Shown here: piece after piece, positions 23,692 through 34,521 of the stretch | Position numbering within the stretch: the first letter of the stretch is position 1 | Layout: each line of letters starts with the position of its first letter | Origin: an uncultured Opitutaceae bacterium | Lineage (GTDB): Bacteria > Verrucomicrobiota > Verrucomicrobiia > Opitutales > Opitutaceae | Reading direction: 5' to 3' | DNA length: 64,000 nucleotides | Assembly: GCA_937902925.1 (NCBI GenBank) | Contig: CALFNN010000105.1 | Coordinates: forward strand, 62,001 to 126,000 | Translations under genes and position numbers: made by a program | The notes under the pieces: model-generated | The model's database searches: none | Seen by the model: the letters and a program-made list of their open reading frames with translations, nothing else | Told to the model about the DNA's origin: nothing

Positions 23692-25725
23692 ATGTCTTTT
23701 GCCAACCGACTTCTTCCTGTTCTCATTCTGGTCACCGCGATCTCGACGCGGGCGCAATCCACGGTGCCGACCGTGACGCAACAGCTCCCGGCGCAGTCGC
23801 TGGTGGCGGGGGGCGCCTCGGTGAGCATCGATTTGCGCAATTACTTCAACGTGCCAGGGGTGACCGGCCAAGTGGCGCAATTCGACACGGTGCTGGGGAA
23901 ATTCAACGTGGAGCTGCTCGCGAGCGCGGCGCCACAGACGGTGGATAATTTTGCGGCGTATGTGAACGCCGGCTCCTACACCAATACGGTGATCCATCGG
24001 TCGGTCGCCCTCAACGGCACCACGAATCGTATCGTGCAGGGGGGCGGTTATGACACCGGCTTCAACGCCATCGGCCGCGGATCGCCGATCCCCCTTGAAT
24101 ACAATCTGCCCAACATTCGCGGCACTCTCGCGATGGCTCGCACCAGCGATCCGAACAGCGCCACCAGCGAGTGGTTTTTCAACGTCGACGACAACACCGA
24201 CGTGCTGGGCACGAGCAACGGTGGAGGCTATGCGGTGTTCGGTCGCGTGCTTGGCACCGGCATGACGGTGGTGGACGCGATCTCCGCCGTTCCGTCTTCA
24301 TATAGCATCGGGTCGTTGACCAACGTCCCGCTCCAGAACATGCAATCCGGACAAACAACCTACACGGTCGACAACGAGATCGTAGTCAAATCGGTCATCG
24401 GCGCGCAGGTTTATCCCACGATCGGCTATACCGGGTCCGTTTTGAACTTTTCGGGTAACTTTACCACGGGCGGAGCGGTGGTCGGCTCGGTATTGGGTTC
24501 GAAGCTGGTGCTGACGCCGATTGCCGGCGGTTCCACCAGTCTGGCCGTCACCGCCACCGATACGAACGACAACACGGCTTCGTCGACGTTTGCCATCACC
24601 GTCGCGGCGTCCCCGGCCTTTACCACCCAGCCCGCTTCGCAGTCTGTCGTCGCCGGTCAGCCGGTCAGCTTTACCGCCGGAGTCACCGCCGGCACCACGC
24701 CGATTTTCCAATGGCAGCTCAGTGGGAACAATATCGGCGGAATTTCCAATCCGACCTCGGCGACCACGCTGACCGTCAATAACGCGCAGCCGAATTATGC
24801 CGGGCTGTATGTCGCGACCGCGACCAACACGGGAGTCACCGGTGCGAGCACGCCCGCGATTTTCGGGGTCTCCACGACCAGCGAAGTGATAGGCAGCGGC
24901 TCCGTGCTGCAGCCGACCCACATTCAACATCCGAATGGCAACTACTACGACCAGGTGCTGCTGACCGGGGAGGCCGAGACGATTACGACGCCCGGCTACG
25001 TCGTGCGGACCTCCTTCATCGATCCGAATGACGATATTGTGCAGGTCGAATTTGGCGGCCATGGCAACCTGTCGCTGGTGCTCGATGGCTTTTCGGGTCC
25101 GGCCACGCCCGTGAACTACAATCAATCCTCGGTGACTTATATGAAAGGGCGCGCGGGCATCGTGATCACGGGCGCGGACGAAACGACCAACGTGTCGGTC
25201 TTCACCGTCGGCCGGGCCACCGCCTACGATCCGACCGGCGCCTACAACATCCTGCTCGCTCCCAATACCACGACCAACAACCCCGCGAACAACGGCAACT
25301 CGATCTTCGTCGGGCACACCTCGACGACCTACGATGGCATGGCGGACATCGCGTTCATCGCCATTTCCAGCTCCAACGGAAAATTCGGCGGCGTGCGTGC
25401 CTCCAACACCCGTTTCGGGGCCGCGAAGGGCTACACGGGAATCTACGCCCCGGGCGTGGCATTCACGGGACCGGTCTACGTGGGCAACATCGTCGCATCC
25501 GATGCGGCGATCCCGGTGCTGTTGATCGGGTCCTCGTCCGACGTGCGCGTGACCGGCGGTGATCTGCTCCAGGCGAACAACCAGCCGATCAAGGTCGCCG
25601 GCATCACCCAGTTGAAGTTCACCGCCGGCGTGAACTCGGGCGGGACGGCGCTGCCCGAGATCTTCAACCAGGCGCTGCTGCTCCAGAACAACGTCAACGT
25701 CACCGGTCAGATTGTTTCCTACTGA
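23692..25725 (+). CDS. Secreted cyclophilin-Ig fusion with unassigned C-terminal domain (paralogue 3)
   Basis: 677 residues from the ATG at 23692 (TTG at 23683 is less likely). A short normal signal peptide (LLPVLILVTAISTRA/QS) replaces the long leader of the other paralogues. About residues 55-245 form a cyclophilin-type peptidyl-prolyl isomerase domain (FDTVLGKFNVELLASAAPQT, VIHRSV, GTLAMARTSDPNSATSEWFF, YAVFGRVL). It continues with a cadherin-like stretch, an Ig-like domain (about 305-395) and the shared C-terminal domain (from about 396). The active-site Arg (HRS), Gln-like and Phe positions look roughly kept. Probably an extracytoplasmic folding factor linked to this protein family. Confidence 0.86.
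   Translation: MSFANRLLPVLILVTAISTRAQSTVPTVTQQLPAQSLVAGGASVSIDLRNYFNVPGVTGQVAQFDTVLGKFNVELLASAAPQTVDNFAAYVNAGSYTNTVIHRSVALNGTTNRIVQGGGYDTGFNAIGRGSPIPLEYNLPNIRGTLAMARTSDPNSATSEWFFNVDDNTDVLGTSNGGGYAVFGRVLGTGMTVVDAISAVPSSYSIGSLTNVPLQNMQSGQTTYTVDNEIVVKSVIGAQVYPTIGYTGSVLNFSGNFTTGGAVVGSVLGSKLVLTPIAGGSTSLAVTATDTNDNTASSTFAITVAASPAFTTQPASQSVVAGQPVSFTAGVTAGTTPIFQWQLSGNNIGGISNPTSATTLTVNNAQPNYAGLYVATATNTGVTGASTPAIFGVSTTSEVIGSGSVLQPTHIQHPNGNYYDQVLLTGEAETITTPGYVVRTSFIDPNDDIVQVEFGGHGNLSLVLDGFSGPATPVNYNQSSVTYMKGRAGIVITGADETTNVSVFTVGRATAYDPTGAYNILLAPNTTTNNPANNGNSIFVGHTSTTYDGMADIAFIAISSSNGKFGGVRASNTRFGAAKGYTGIYAPGVAFTGPVYVGNIVASDAAIPVLLIGSSSDVRVTGGDLLQANNQPIKVAGITQLKFTAGVNSGGTALPEIFNQALLLQNNVNVTGQIVSY
24877..25722 (+). 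repeat. Copy 3 of the shared C-terminal domain
   Basis: Same order of blocks as copies 1 and 2, more divergent (IDPNDDIVQVEFGGHG, SGPATPVNYNQS, KGRAGIVITGADETTNVSVF, NNPANNGNS, YTGIYAPGV, TGGDLLQ). Confidence 0.88.
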
Positions 25726-25758
25726 GGCACGCAGCCCGGGTCGCCGGGGGCGTCGCCT

Positions 25759-27027
25759 TCATCCGCCCAATTTCAGGCTGCTGCTGGTCGCGAAGACCGC
25801 CTGCACGATGCCGACGGCGATGAAGCCGACGAAGATGAACACGATCATCAGGACGCCGCTCGCGATCACCTTGGTGAACATGTTCAGCTGGCCGGAGATC
25901 AGCTTCTGGTAGGCCTGCGCGATCTGCTTCAGGCTGGGGACGACATTGCCGGTGTTCTCGCCGACGGCCAGACGGTCGAGCACGAGGTCGGGGAAGCAGC
26001 CGGTGCGGGTCAGCGCGGACGACAGCGCCTCGCCTTCCAGGACGCGGCCGGTGGCGGTGTTGAACGCGGCGCGGTGCACGCGGTTGGCGATCTGGCGCTC
26101 GGTCATCCGCAGGGCCTCGGCGGCGGTGATGCCGTTTTCCAGGAGCACGGAAAGGGTCTGGCTGAAGGCGAGCACGGTCTGCGCGACGGCGAACGGCCCG
26201 ATCAGCGGCAGGGTGAGCATCCACGCGTCGGTTGTCCGGCGCCCCGCCTCCGTCGCCCGCCAGCGCCAGAAGAATACCAGTCCGATTGCGATGCCGATGA
26301 TGATGAACAGCCCGTAATGAAGCGCGAAGGTCGAGAGGCCGATCAGAAGCTTGGTTGACAATGGAATCTTGCCGCCGAGCGAGGTCAGCAGGCCCTGGAT
26401 CTTCGGCAGCAGGAAAAACAGGAAAAACATGATCACGCCAAAGGCGACGAACACCATGAAGATCGGGTAGGCGAGGGCGGTGAGGAGCTGCCGGCGCAAT
26501 TCCCGTTGCTCGATGAGATGGGCGATGATGCGGCCAACGGTGTCGTTGAGCGAGCCGGTGGCTTCGCCCGCCTGGATGAGGTTGGTGATCGAGGGGTCGA
26601 AGATCTGCGGAAAATCGGCCATCGCCCGCGACAGCGGCGCGCCCTCGCTGATGCGCTCCCACAGCCCGATGCAGAGCGAGCGCAGCCGCGGCTCCTTGAT
26701 GCGGATCGAGAGGAGGCGGACCGCTTCACCCGCGGAAAGCCCGCTGGCCATGAGATCGTAGAGGGCCTCGAGAAACGGCAGGCGTTCCGCGGCGCCCGGG
26801 AGCAGCGCGGCGGCGCGGCGGGCGGCGCGGGCCGCCGCGCGATCGGGCTTGGTCGCGGGGGCGGCGCCCGCGGCCTTGGGCGAGGATCCCGCCAGTTCGG
26901 CCACCGACGACGCCTGCAGGCCGCGGGCCGAGAGGAGGCGGAGCGCGTCCTTGCGACTCGGGGCGTCGAGGCTGGCGTTGACCGGTTTGCCGGAGCGGTC
27001 GAGCGCAGTGTAGGCGAAACGCGGCAT
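25759..27027 (-). CDS. gspF: Type II secretion inner-membrane platform protein GspF
   Basis: 422 residues. Two T2SSF domains: the first with LMASGLSAGEAVRLLS, IQAGEATGSLNDTVGRI and the membrane helix FMVFVAFGVIMFFLFFLLP, the second with LLENGITAAEALRMTERQI and GENTGNVVPSLKQIAQ, then a final membrane helix (VLMIVFIFVGFIAVGIVQAVF). It is the polytopic core that couples GspE ATP hydrolysis to pseudopilus growth. The N-terminal 40 residues (FAYTALDRSGKPVNASLDAP) are the usual GspF start. It lies 4 bases after gspE in a minus-strand run gspD-gspE-gspF. Confidence 0.95.
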   Translation of the reverse strand: MPRFAYTALDRSGKPVNASLDAPSRKDALRLLSARGLQASSVAELAGSSPKAAGAAPATKPDRAAARAARRAAALLPGAAERLPFLEALYDLMASGLSAGEAVRLLSIRIKEPRLRSLCIGLWERISEGAPLSRAMADFPQIFDPSITNLIQAGEATGSLNDTVGRIIAHLIEQRELRRQLLTALAYPIFMVFVAFGVIMFFLFFLLPKIQGLLTSLGGKIPLSTKLLIGLSTFALHYGLFIIIGIAIGLVFFWRWRATEAGRRTTDAWMLTLPLIGPFAVAQTVLAFSQTLSVLLENGITAAEALRMTERQIANRVHRAAFNTATGRVLEGEALSSALTRTGCFPDLVLDRLAVGENTGNVVPSLKQIAQAYQKLISGQLNMFTKVIASGVLMIVFIFVGFIAVGIVQAVFATSSSLKLGG

Positions 27028-27031
27028 CGGC

Positions 27032-28756
<1,725 letters not shown>

Positions 28757-28778
28757 GACGGCACGGCGCGCGACGCGC

Positions 28779-30878
28779 TCACTTGACGAAACGATCGATC
28801 ACGCCGGAATTGGGCATCTTCGACGGATCCTTGAGATAGGAATGAATATCGTCCTTCTCGGAGAGTTCGTCGATTTTCTGGGTGGCGTCGGCCGTGCCCT
28901 GCAATGCGGCAATGATGTGGGGCTTGACGAACAAGAGGAGTTCGCGGCGATCCGTCTCGTTGTTGCGGCCCCCGATCAAATTACTGAGGATCGGAATCTC
29001 GTAGAAGAAGCCGACCTTGCTGCGGTTGGTGGAGAGCTTGTTGCTCTGCAGGCCGCCGAGGACGATCATCTGGCCGTCCTGGCAACTGACGGTCACGTTC
29101 GCCTCCCGGTGGCCCACGATGGGAACGGGACCGTTGTCGATCGTGACGTTCCCGAGGATGTCATCGACGATCTGGTCGATCTTCAACTCGATGCCGCCGT
29201 CGGCGCCGATCAACGGCGTGACCTTCACCTCGACGCCCACATTGATGTATTGGGTGTTGGACTGCGTGGTGACGCCCGTCGTGGAGGCGCTGTTGGGCGT
29301 GCTGGTGACGCCGGCGGCGTAGGGTTGCTTCTGCTGCACCTGGAAATCGCCCTCCTTGCCATGCTGCGTGATGATGGTGTTCGCCTGGAGCACCTTCACC
29401 CGGCTGTTGCCACCATTGCTCTGCAGCGCGGCGGCAAACGAGAGCGGGTTGACCACGCCGGTCGTGACATTCCAGCCGCCCAGCGTGGCGCCAAAGTTGG
29501 TGATGTGCGTGCCGCGGCCATTGTCTCCGCCCGCGCCGGCGGGCGTGTCGGTGCCGACGGTCAGGTTCAGCGCGGAGAGGCCGCTGACATCGGTGTCGGT
29601 CAGCGTGACCTCGGCGATGACCACCTGGATGCTGACCTGCGGCAGCAGGACATCCAGTTTATCGACGAGCTGCTTGATCAGGCGAATGTCGTCGCCGGTG
29701 CCCGAGACGACGATCGAATTGCTCCGCTCGTCGCTGGCGATGGTCATGAAGATGCTGAATTCATTCGTGGAACCGCCATTGCCGTCGCCATTGCCGGCGT
29801 TGCTGGCGGAAACGACCGCGGGCGCGACCGGGCCGGGCGCGGCGCCGGGAGGGGCTCCGGGAATAACCGGCGCCACCGGCTGCGTGATGTTTTGTGGCAC
29901 GCGCGGGGCGTTCTGGCTGTTGGCGCGCTGGGCCGCGTTCTGGCCCTGGATGATGCGGGTGAGGGTGTCGGCAACCTTGGCCGCCTCGGCGTGTTTCAGG
30001 AAAATGACTTCGTTGCGCGTCTGGGGATCGGCGGGGGTGTCGAGCTTGGCGACGAGCTCGTCGAAGATCGGATACTGGCGCGGGTCGGCGAAGACGATGA
30101 TCTGGTTGGTCCGGTCATCGGAGCTGAAGGTGGTGTTGATGCCGATCTGCTGCCGGAGCTGGCCGCTCAACATCGTGTTCAGCTTGTTGACGATCGTGGT
30201 GGCGGAGGCGTTGTGCAGCGGGTAGAACTTCGGCGTCAGCCCGGAGATGTTGGGCCGGTCGACCGACTTGAGGAGCGATTCGATGCGCTGCAGGTTGCTG
30301 ACGCTGTCAGTGACCATGACCGAGTTGGCGCTCTGAAACATCACGACGCCCTGGATATTCGGATTCAAGATGCCCTGCTGGATGAGCGGGGCAAATTCCT
30401 GAACGCGGAGGAAATCGAGCTGGAAGATCTTCGTGGCGATTTTCCCGCTGGGCGGCAGATCGAGCGTCGAGCCGGTGATCATCTCCGGCGCCGTGGTCCG
30501 GGTGAGCTGCAGTTGGGAGACGATGAGGGAACGGTCGCCCTGCTCCGTCACGCCGATGAGGTTTTGCGCGAGGACCGTCTCGATCGCGAGGATGGCCTCG
30601 GTTTTCGAGATGGGCTTGGTGATCTTGAGATTGTAGGTCGCGGTCTGGAGCTGGGCGGGACGCAGCACGAAACGACCGGTGAGCATCTCGAGCGTGCTGA
30701 GGACGGTGTCGAGGTCGGCATCGGGCAATTTGAGCTCATTGACCATCTCGACATCGGTGGCCGGGCTGGCGCCCGCGGGGCGGGCGGCGGGCGGGGGGGC
30801 GGCGGGCTGGGCAAAGGCGGCGACTCCGGCGGCAACCAGAAGAGCGGCTAGGCACGGACGGACAAAACGCGGGGTCAT
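28779..30878 (-). CDS. gspD: Type II secretion secretin GspD
   Basis: 699 residues from the ATG at 30878; the longer open frame upstream lacks a signal peptide. Signal peptide (CLAALLVAAGVAAFA/QP), a Pro/Ala linker, N0 domain (about 40-125), N1-N3 repeats (KIFQLDFLRVQEFAPLI, YPLHNASATTIVNKL, VIFLKHAEAAKVADTL) with a disordered Asn/Pro/Gly insert in N3 (about 340-400), then the secretin pore (VQQKQPYAAG..., VPIVGHREANVTVSCQDG, GFFYEIPILSNLIGG, RRELLLFVKPHII). It forms the outer-membrane channel. No pilotin-binding S-domain is evident. First gene of the minus-strand block; aroC is divergent. Confidence 0.95.
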   Translation of the reverse strand: MTPRFVRPCLAALLVAAGVAAFAQPAAPPPAARPAGASPATDVEMVNELKLPDADLDTVLSTLEMLTGRFVLRPAQLQTATYNLKITKPISKTEAILAIETVLAQNLIGVTEQGDRSLIVSQLQLTRTTAPEMITGSTLDLPPSGKIATKIFQLDFLRVQEFAPLIQQGILNPNIQGVVMFQSANSVMVTDSVSNLQRIESLLKSVDRPNISGLTPKFYPLHNASATTIVNKLNTMLSGQLRQQIGINTTFSSDDRTNQIIVFADPRQYPIFDELVAKLDTPADPQTRNEVIFLKHAEAAKVADTLTRIIQGQNAAQRANSQNAPRVPQNITQPVAPVIPGAPPGAAPGPVAPAVVSASNAGNGDGNGGSTNEFSIFMTIASDERSNSIVVSGTGDDIRLIKQLVDKLDVLLPQVSIQVVIAEVTLTDTDVSGLSALNLTVGTDTPAGAGGDNGRGTHITNFGATLGGWNVTTGVVNPLSFAAALQSNGGNSRVKVLQANTIITQHGKEGDFQVQQKQPYAAGVTSTPNSASTTGVTTQSNTQYINVGVEVKVTPLIGADGGIELKIDQIVDDILGNVTIDNGPVPIVGHREANVTVSCQDGQMIVLGGLQSNKLSTNRSKVGFFYEIPILSNLIGGRNNETDRRELLLFVKPHIIAALQGTADATQKIDELSEKDDIHSYLKDPSKMPNSGVIDRFVK

Positions 30879-31075
30879 GCGAAAAAGGGATGGTGGATGG
30901 CGACGGGCGCGCGAAAGGCGGATGAGAGGTGAAAGTGACCGGGTTGTAAACGGTCTTATGTGTGGCCAAATGAGACGGCTTTGGCCGGGAAATGTTGCCG
31001 GAGATGCGTCCGCGCGGCGGCGGCGGATTTGCCGCTTGCCGCTCCCCGGGGCGCCGCCAACGCTCCCGCCCCGCG
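30879..31075. promoter_or_regulatory. Divergent promoter region between gspD and aroC
   Basis: 197 bases without a gene. On the minus strand TTTACA, a 17-base spacer and TCTCAT (about 30950-30922) could be a weak sigma-70 promoter for gspD. Nothing convincing was found for aroC. No operator or riboswitch was seen. Confidence 0.35.
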
Positions 31076-32191
31076 ATGCCAAACAGCTTCGGAAAACTCT
31101 TCACCGTCACCACCTGGGGCGAAAGCCATGGCCCCGCGGTCGGAGCCGTCGTGGACGGGTGCCCGCCGCGGCTGCCGCTGGACGTGGCGGAAATCCAGCT
31201 GGAACTCGACCGCCGCCGGCCCGGGCAGAGCGACATTGTCACCCCGCGCAAGGAAGCGGATCGCGTCGAGATTCTGGCCGGGGTGTTCGAGGGCCGCACG
31301 ACGGGCGCGCCGGTCTCGCTGCTGGTGCATAACACCGACGCCCGGCCCGGCGCCTACGACGAGATGCGGGAGAAATTCCGCCCCTCGCACGCCGACTACA
31401 CCTATCAGGAAAAATACGGGGTGCGCGACCACCGCGGCGGTGGGCGCAGCTCCGCGCGCGAAACCATCGGCCGGGTCGCCGCGGGGGCGATTGCCAAAAA
31501 GATTCTCGCGCTGGGCGGAGCCGCCCGGCACGGCGCGCCAGTCGAGATCCGGGCGTGGCTCACGCAGGTGCACGACATCGTCGTGCCGGCGGACGCGATG
31601 ACGATGTTCCCCACGCTGGCGGAAGTGGAGGCGACCGCGGTGCGTTGCCCCCATCCGGCGACGGCCGCGGCGATGATCGAGCGAATCAAAGCGGTGCGGG
31701 CGGAGGGCGATTCAGTGGGCGGGGTGATCGAGTGCCGGGTCCGCGGCGTGCCGCCGGGGCTCGGCGAGCCCGTGTTCGACCGGCTGGAAGCCGATCTCGC
31801 GAAGGCCATGCTGTCGTTGCCGGCGACCAAGGGTTTTGAAATTGGCAGCGGGTTCGCGGGCACCCGGCTGCGGGGCAGCGAACACAACGATCCGTTCGAG
31901 CCGCGGGCGGGGCGCGTCCGGACGACGACGAATCGTTCCGGCGGAGTGCAGGGCGGCATCAGCAACGGCGAGGAGATGGTGTTCCGCGTCGGCTTCAAGC
32001 CGACCGCCACGATCCTGCAGCCGCAAAAAACCGTGGACATCCACGGGGCGGCCACCGAACTCACCGGTCGCGGCCGGCACGATCCGTGCGTGGTGCCGCG
32101 CGCGGTGCCGATCGTCGAGGCGATGGCGGCGCTGGTGCTCGTCGACCACTGGCTGCGGCAAAGCGCGCAGGGTGGAACGTTTCGATTTTAG
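31076..32191 (+). CDS. aroC: Chorismate synthase
   Basis: 371 residues from the ATG at 31076 (MPNSFGKL). Signatures: [20 protein letters not shown] at the start, [39 protein letters not shown] and [37 protein letters not shown]. It converts 5-enolpyruvylshikimate-3-phosphate to chorismate using reduced FMN, the last common step of aromatic amino-acid synthesis in the cytoplasm. Length and motifs are complete. No other shikimate genes are nearby. Confidence 0.96.
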   Translation: MPNSFGKLFTVTTWGESHGPAVGAVVDGCPPRLPLDVAEIQLELDRRRPGQSDIVTPRKEADRVEILAGVFEGRTTGAPVSLLVHNTDARPGAYDEMREKFRPSHADYTYQEKYGVRDHRGGGRSSARETIGRVAAGAIAKKILALGGAARHGAPVEIRAWLTQVHDIVVPADAMTMFPTLAEVEATAVRCPHPATAAAMIERIKAVRAEGDSVGGVIECRVRGVPPGLGEPVFDRLEADLAKAMLSLPATKGFEIGSGFAGTRLRGSEHNDPFEPRAGRVRTTTNRSGGVQGGISNGEEMVFRVGFKPTATILQPQKTVDIHGAATELTGRGRHDPCVVPRAVPIVEAMAALVLVDHWLRQSAQGGTFRF

Positions 32192-32279
32192 CCGGCGGGA
32201 TCGCGGGCGAATTCCCCGCCCCGGCGCCGCGCATGAATTGGGTTTCTTTTTTCGAGGTTCTGCGCCTTGTTGCGACTGG

Positions 32280-33035
32280 ATGAACGCACCGCAAAAAACC
32301 CTCGTCTATCTCGTGCTCGGCGCCGCCGGTTCGGGGCGGCGCGAAGTGCTGGCGGACTTGATCGAAGGCGGGCTGGCCGAGGGCGAAACCGCCGCGGTGC
32401 TGCTCGCGGCGGGCGAGGCGCCGGATGCGGTCGACGCGAGGTTGCCGGGGCTGGCGCGCTGGTCATGGCAGGACGAGACGATCGCTGGACGGTTGCCGGC
32501 GGGGCCGGCGGCCGTGTTTTTTGTGTCCGATGGCCGCCGCAATCCGGTGGAGCAGATCGAGGTGTTCAAGCCGTGGCTCGAGGCGCAGGGCGGCGAGCTG
32601 GCGCGCGTCCTGTGCATCGTGGACTGCCAGCGCGCGGAGAAAAATCCGCCGCTGCTCGCGTGGTATGAGGCGTGCGTCCATTTCGCCGACGTCGTGCTGC
32701 TCAACCGGCGGGACGGGGTGGAGAACAAGTGGCTCTCGGACTTTCAGACGCATTTTAAGAAACAATTCCTGCCGTGCCTCTTTGAACTCGTGAAAGCGGG
32801 CCGCCTGAAGAATCCGGCCCTCGTTCTCGTCCCGGAAGCGCGGCGGATGTCGCACTACTTCGACGCGGAGCAGGATTGGATTTTTACCGACGCCGAGGGC
32901 GACGTGATCGACGAGGACGAGGAAACGGAGGGCGACGAGGAGATCGAGGCCACGCCCGAGGAGGATCCCTATTTTGCGCGCGATGCGGCGGGTCGCCGCG
33001 TGAAAAAACTGCCCGACATCGCGAAGTTCCTGTGA
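32280..33035 (+). CDS. Hypothetical protein with degenerate P-loop
   Basis: 251 residues from the ATG at 32280. It starts YLVLGAAGSGRREVLADLIE, where a Walker A-like loop has Arg-Arg in place of Lys-Ser/Thr. Later segments VLCIVDCQRAEK and FADVVLLNRRDGVENKW resemble the CobW/G3E GTPase order (switch region, then the NKxD-type element). The last 55 residues are strongly acidic (DEDEETEGDEEIEATPEED) and end in a basic stretch. A CobW-like fold that has lost nucleotide hydrolysis is a guess. It ends 5 bases before a convergent gene. Confidence 0.6.
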   Translation: MNAPQKTLVYLVLGAAGSGRREVLADLIEGGLAEGETAAVLLAAGEAPDAVDARLPGLARWSWQDETIAGRLPAGPAAVFFVSDGRRNPVEQIEVFKPWLEAQGGELARVLCIVDCQRAEKNPPLLAWYEACVHFADVVLLNRRDGVENKWLSDFQTHFKKQFLPCLFELVKAGRLKNPALVLVPEARRMSHYFDAEQDWIFTDAEGDVIDEDEETEGDEEIEATPEEDPYFARDAAGRRVKKLPDIAKFL

Positions 33036-33039
33036 ACCG

Positions 33040-33396
33040 TCAGAGTGGGGGTGGCGGAATCTTCCCTCCGAAGTGCGCCTTGAACTCCGCGGAGTCCATG
33101 ATTTCCCACAGCTGCGATCCGAGTCTCGGCCGGGCCAGGTAGAGTAAACCGCAGATCCGGCTGAAAAACCGCCCGGTCGGGGCGCCGAACCAGACGAGCA
33201 GGCCGGTGAGGCAGTAGAGCGCCGCAAACCCGCCCGTGACGAAGTAGGTGCCGGAGGTGAACTCGATCGGGAATTTTTCCGTGAGCCAGCGCAGCAACCC
33301 CAGCGAGGCGAGCATGATGCCGCCCACGAGCCAGTGCGTGCGCGCGACGAGGGCGACGCAGGCGGGCGGACACGACGATGGCAGGGGACTCTCCAT
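33040..33396 (-). CDS. Small membrane protein, unknown function
   Basis: 118 residues from the ATG at 33396. Two or three hydrophobic segments (HWLVGGIMLASLGLLRWL, YFVTGGFAALYCLTGLLVWF, and a short FFSRICGLLYLARP), then a soluble C-terminal tail with ELFKAHF-like character (SAEFKAHFGGKIPPPPL). No family recognised. Convergent with the preceding gene and divergent from the aldolase gene. Confidence 0.6.
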   Translation of the reverse strand: MESPLPSSCPPACVALVARTHWLVGGIMLASLGLLRWLTEKFPIEFTSGTYFVTGGFAALYCLTGLLVWFGAPTGRFFSRICGLLYLARPRLGSQLWEIMDSAEFKAHFGGKIPPPPL

Positions 33397-33615
33397 GGGT
33401 GGGGGAGGCAATCTGGCTCCCGAAGGACGCAGGGCAACGAAATCAAATCTCTCGGCCGGCCGGCGCCACCGCGGCCGGCTTTTCCGGGGCATTCGGCGCG
33501 CTTAAATCGCGCGGGGCGCGTCCGGCCGTCCGGCTTTCCGCTTGCGACTCCGCCGCAGCGCCGGAGAATCCGTTTTCCGTCTTTCGCTCCTCGAAACTCA
33601 TCCCAGGATACTCCC

Positions 33616-34299
33616 ATGGCTCGTTACACGCGCATGCAGGTGCTCACCGCAATCTACGACATCAGTGTCGTGCCGGTTTTCTATCACCCGGACCTCGAGA
33701 CGGCGAAGAACGTGGTGGCTGCGATCAGCCGGGGCGGGTGCAAGCTGGTCGAGTTCGTCAATCGGGGCGACCACGCCTGGGAGGTGTTCAACGAATTGGA
33801 GAAGCATTTCGCGAAGGCGGATCCTTCGCTGATCCTCGGCGTCGGTTCGATCGTCGAGCCTTACACGGCCGCCCTGTATATCAACTGCGGCGCAAATTTC
33901 GTGGTGGGCCCGTCGCTCAATGCGGAGGTGGCCAGGCTCTGCAACCGACGGATGATCCCCTATTCGCCCGGTTGCGGCAGCGCCTCGGAGATCTCGGACG
34001 CGCAGGAACTCGGCTGCGAAATCGTGAAGGTATTTCCGGGCAAGGAAGTCGGCGGGCCGGGTTTCGTGAAAAATGTGCTCGGGCCGATGCCCTGGACGCG
34101 CGTCATGCCGACCGGCGGCGTGGAGTCCACCGAGGAGTCGCTGACCGCATGGCTCGGCGCGGGCGTCGCTGCGATGGGGATGGGCAGCAATCTCGTGACC
34201 AAGGACATGCTCGCCAAGAAGGACTGGACGGCAATCGAACAAAACGTCCGTGACACCCTGACCCGCGTGAAGACGATCAAGGCAAAGCTCCGCTCCTGA
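33616..34299 (+). CDS. KDPG/KHG aldolase family protein (Eda-like)
   Basis: 227 residues from the ATG at 33616. The TIM-barrel aldolase shows VVPVFYHPDLETAKNVV, VEFVNRG (Glu46, Arg50), LILGVGSI, ANFVVGPSLNAEVARLCN, IPYSPGC and the Schiff-base lysine in EIVKVFPGKEVGG (Lys138), and PTGGVESTEESLTAW. The family cleaves 2-keto-3-deoxy-6-phosphogluconate or 4-hydroxy-2-oxoglutarate to pyruvate plus an aldehyde. VNRG and VFPG differ slightly from the enterobacterial VTLR and LFPA, so substrate choice is uncertain. No Entner-Doudoroff partner gene is near. Confidence 0.9.
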   Translation: MARYTRMQVLTAIYDISVVPVFYHPDLETAKNVVAAISRGGCKLVEFVNRGDHAWEVFNELEKHFAKADPSLILGVGSIVEPYTAALYINCGANFVVGPSLNAEVARLCNRRMIPYSPGCGSASEISDAQELGCEIVKVFPGKEVGGPGFVKNVLGPMPWTRVMPTGGVESTEESLTAWLGAGVAAMGMGSNLVTKDMLAKKDWTAIEQNVRDTLTRVKTIKAKLRS

Positions 34300-34381
34300 G
34301 TCGGGCGGTCGTGGTCCGCCCGCGGAAATCAATTTTCTTGCCCCGGGGAGCGGCGGCGTGTCTTTTGCCCGTCCGCCTTTT

Positions 34382-34466
34382 GCCCGGGTGGTGGAATTGG
34401 TAGACACGCAGGTCTCAGAAGCCTGTGCCTAACAGCGTGGGGGTTCGAGTCCCCCCTCGGGCACCA
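34382..34466 (+). tRNA. tRNA-Leu (anticodon CAG)
   Basis: Class II tRNA of 85 bases. Acceptor stem 34382-34388 with 34456-34462 (one G-U), D arm with GGTAGAC-type loop, anticodon stem 34409-34413 with 34421-34425 and loop CTCAGAA giving CAG (34416-34418), long variable arm, T arm 34439-34455, discriminator A and encoded CCA 34464-34466. Confidence 0.96.
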
Positions 34467-34521
34467 TGTCGGCGGCGGATCACCGCCCCGCCCGTGAACA
34501 ACGGTGCGAATGCGAGGGGTG

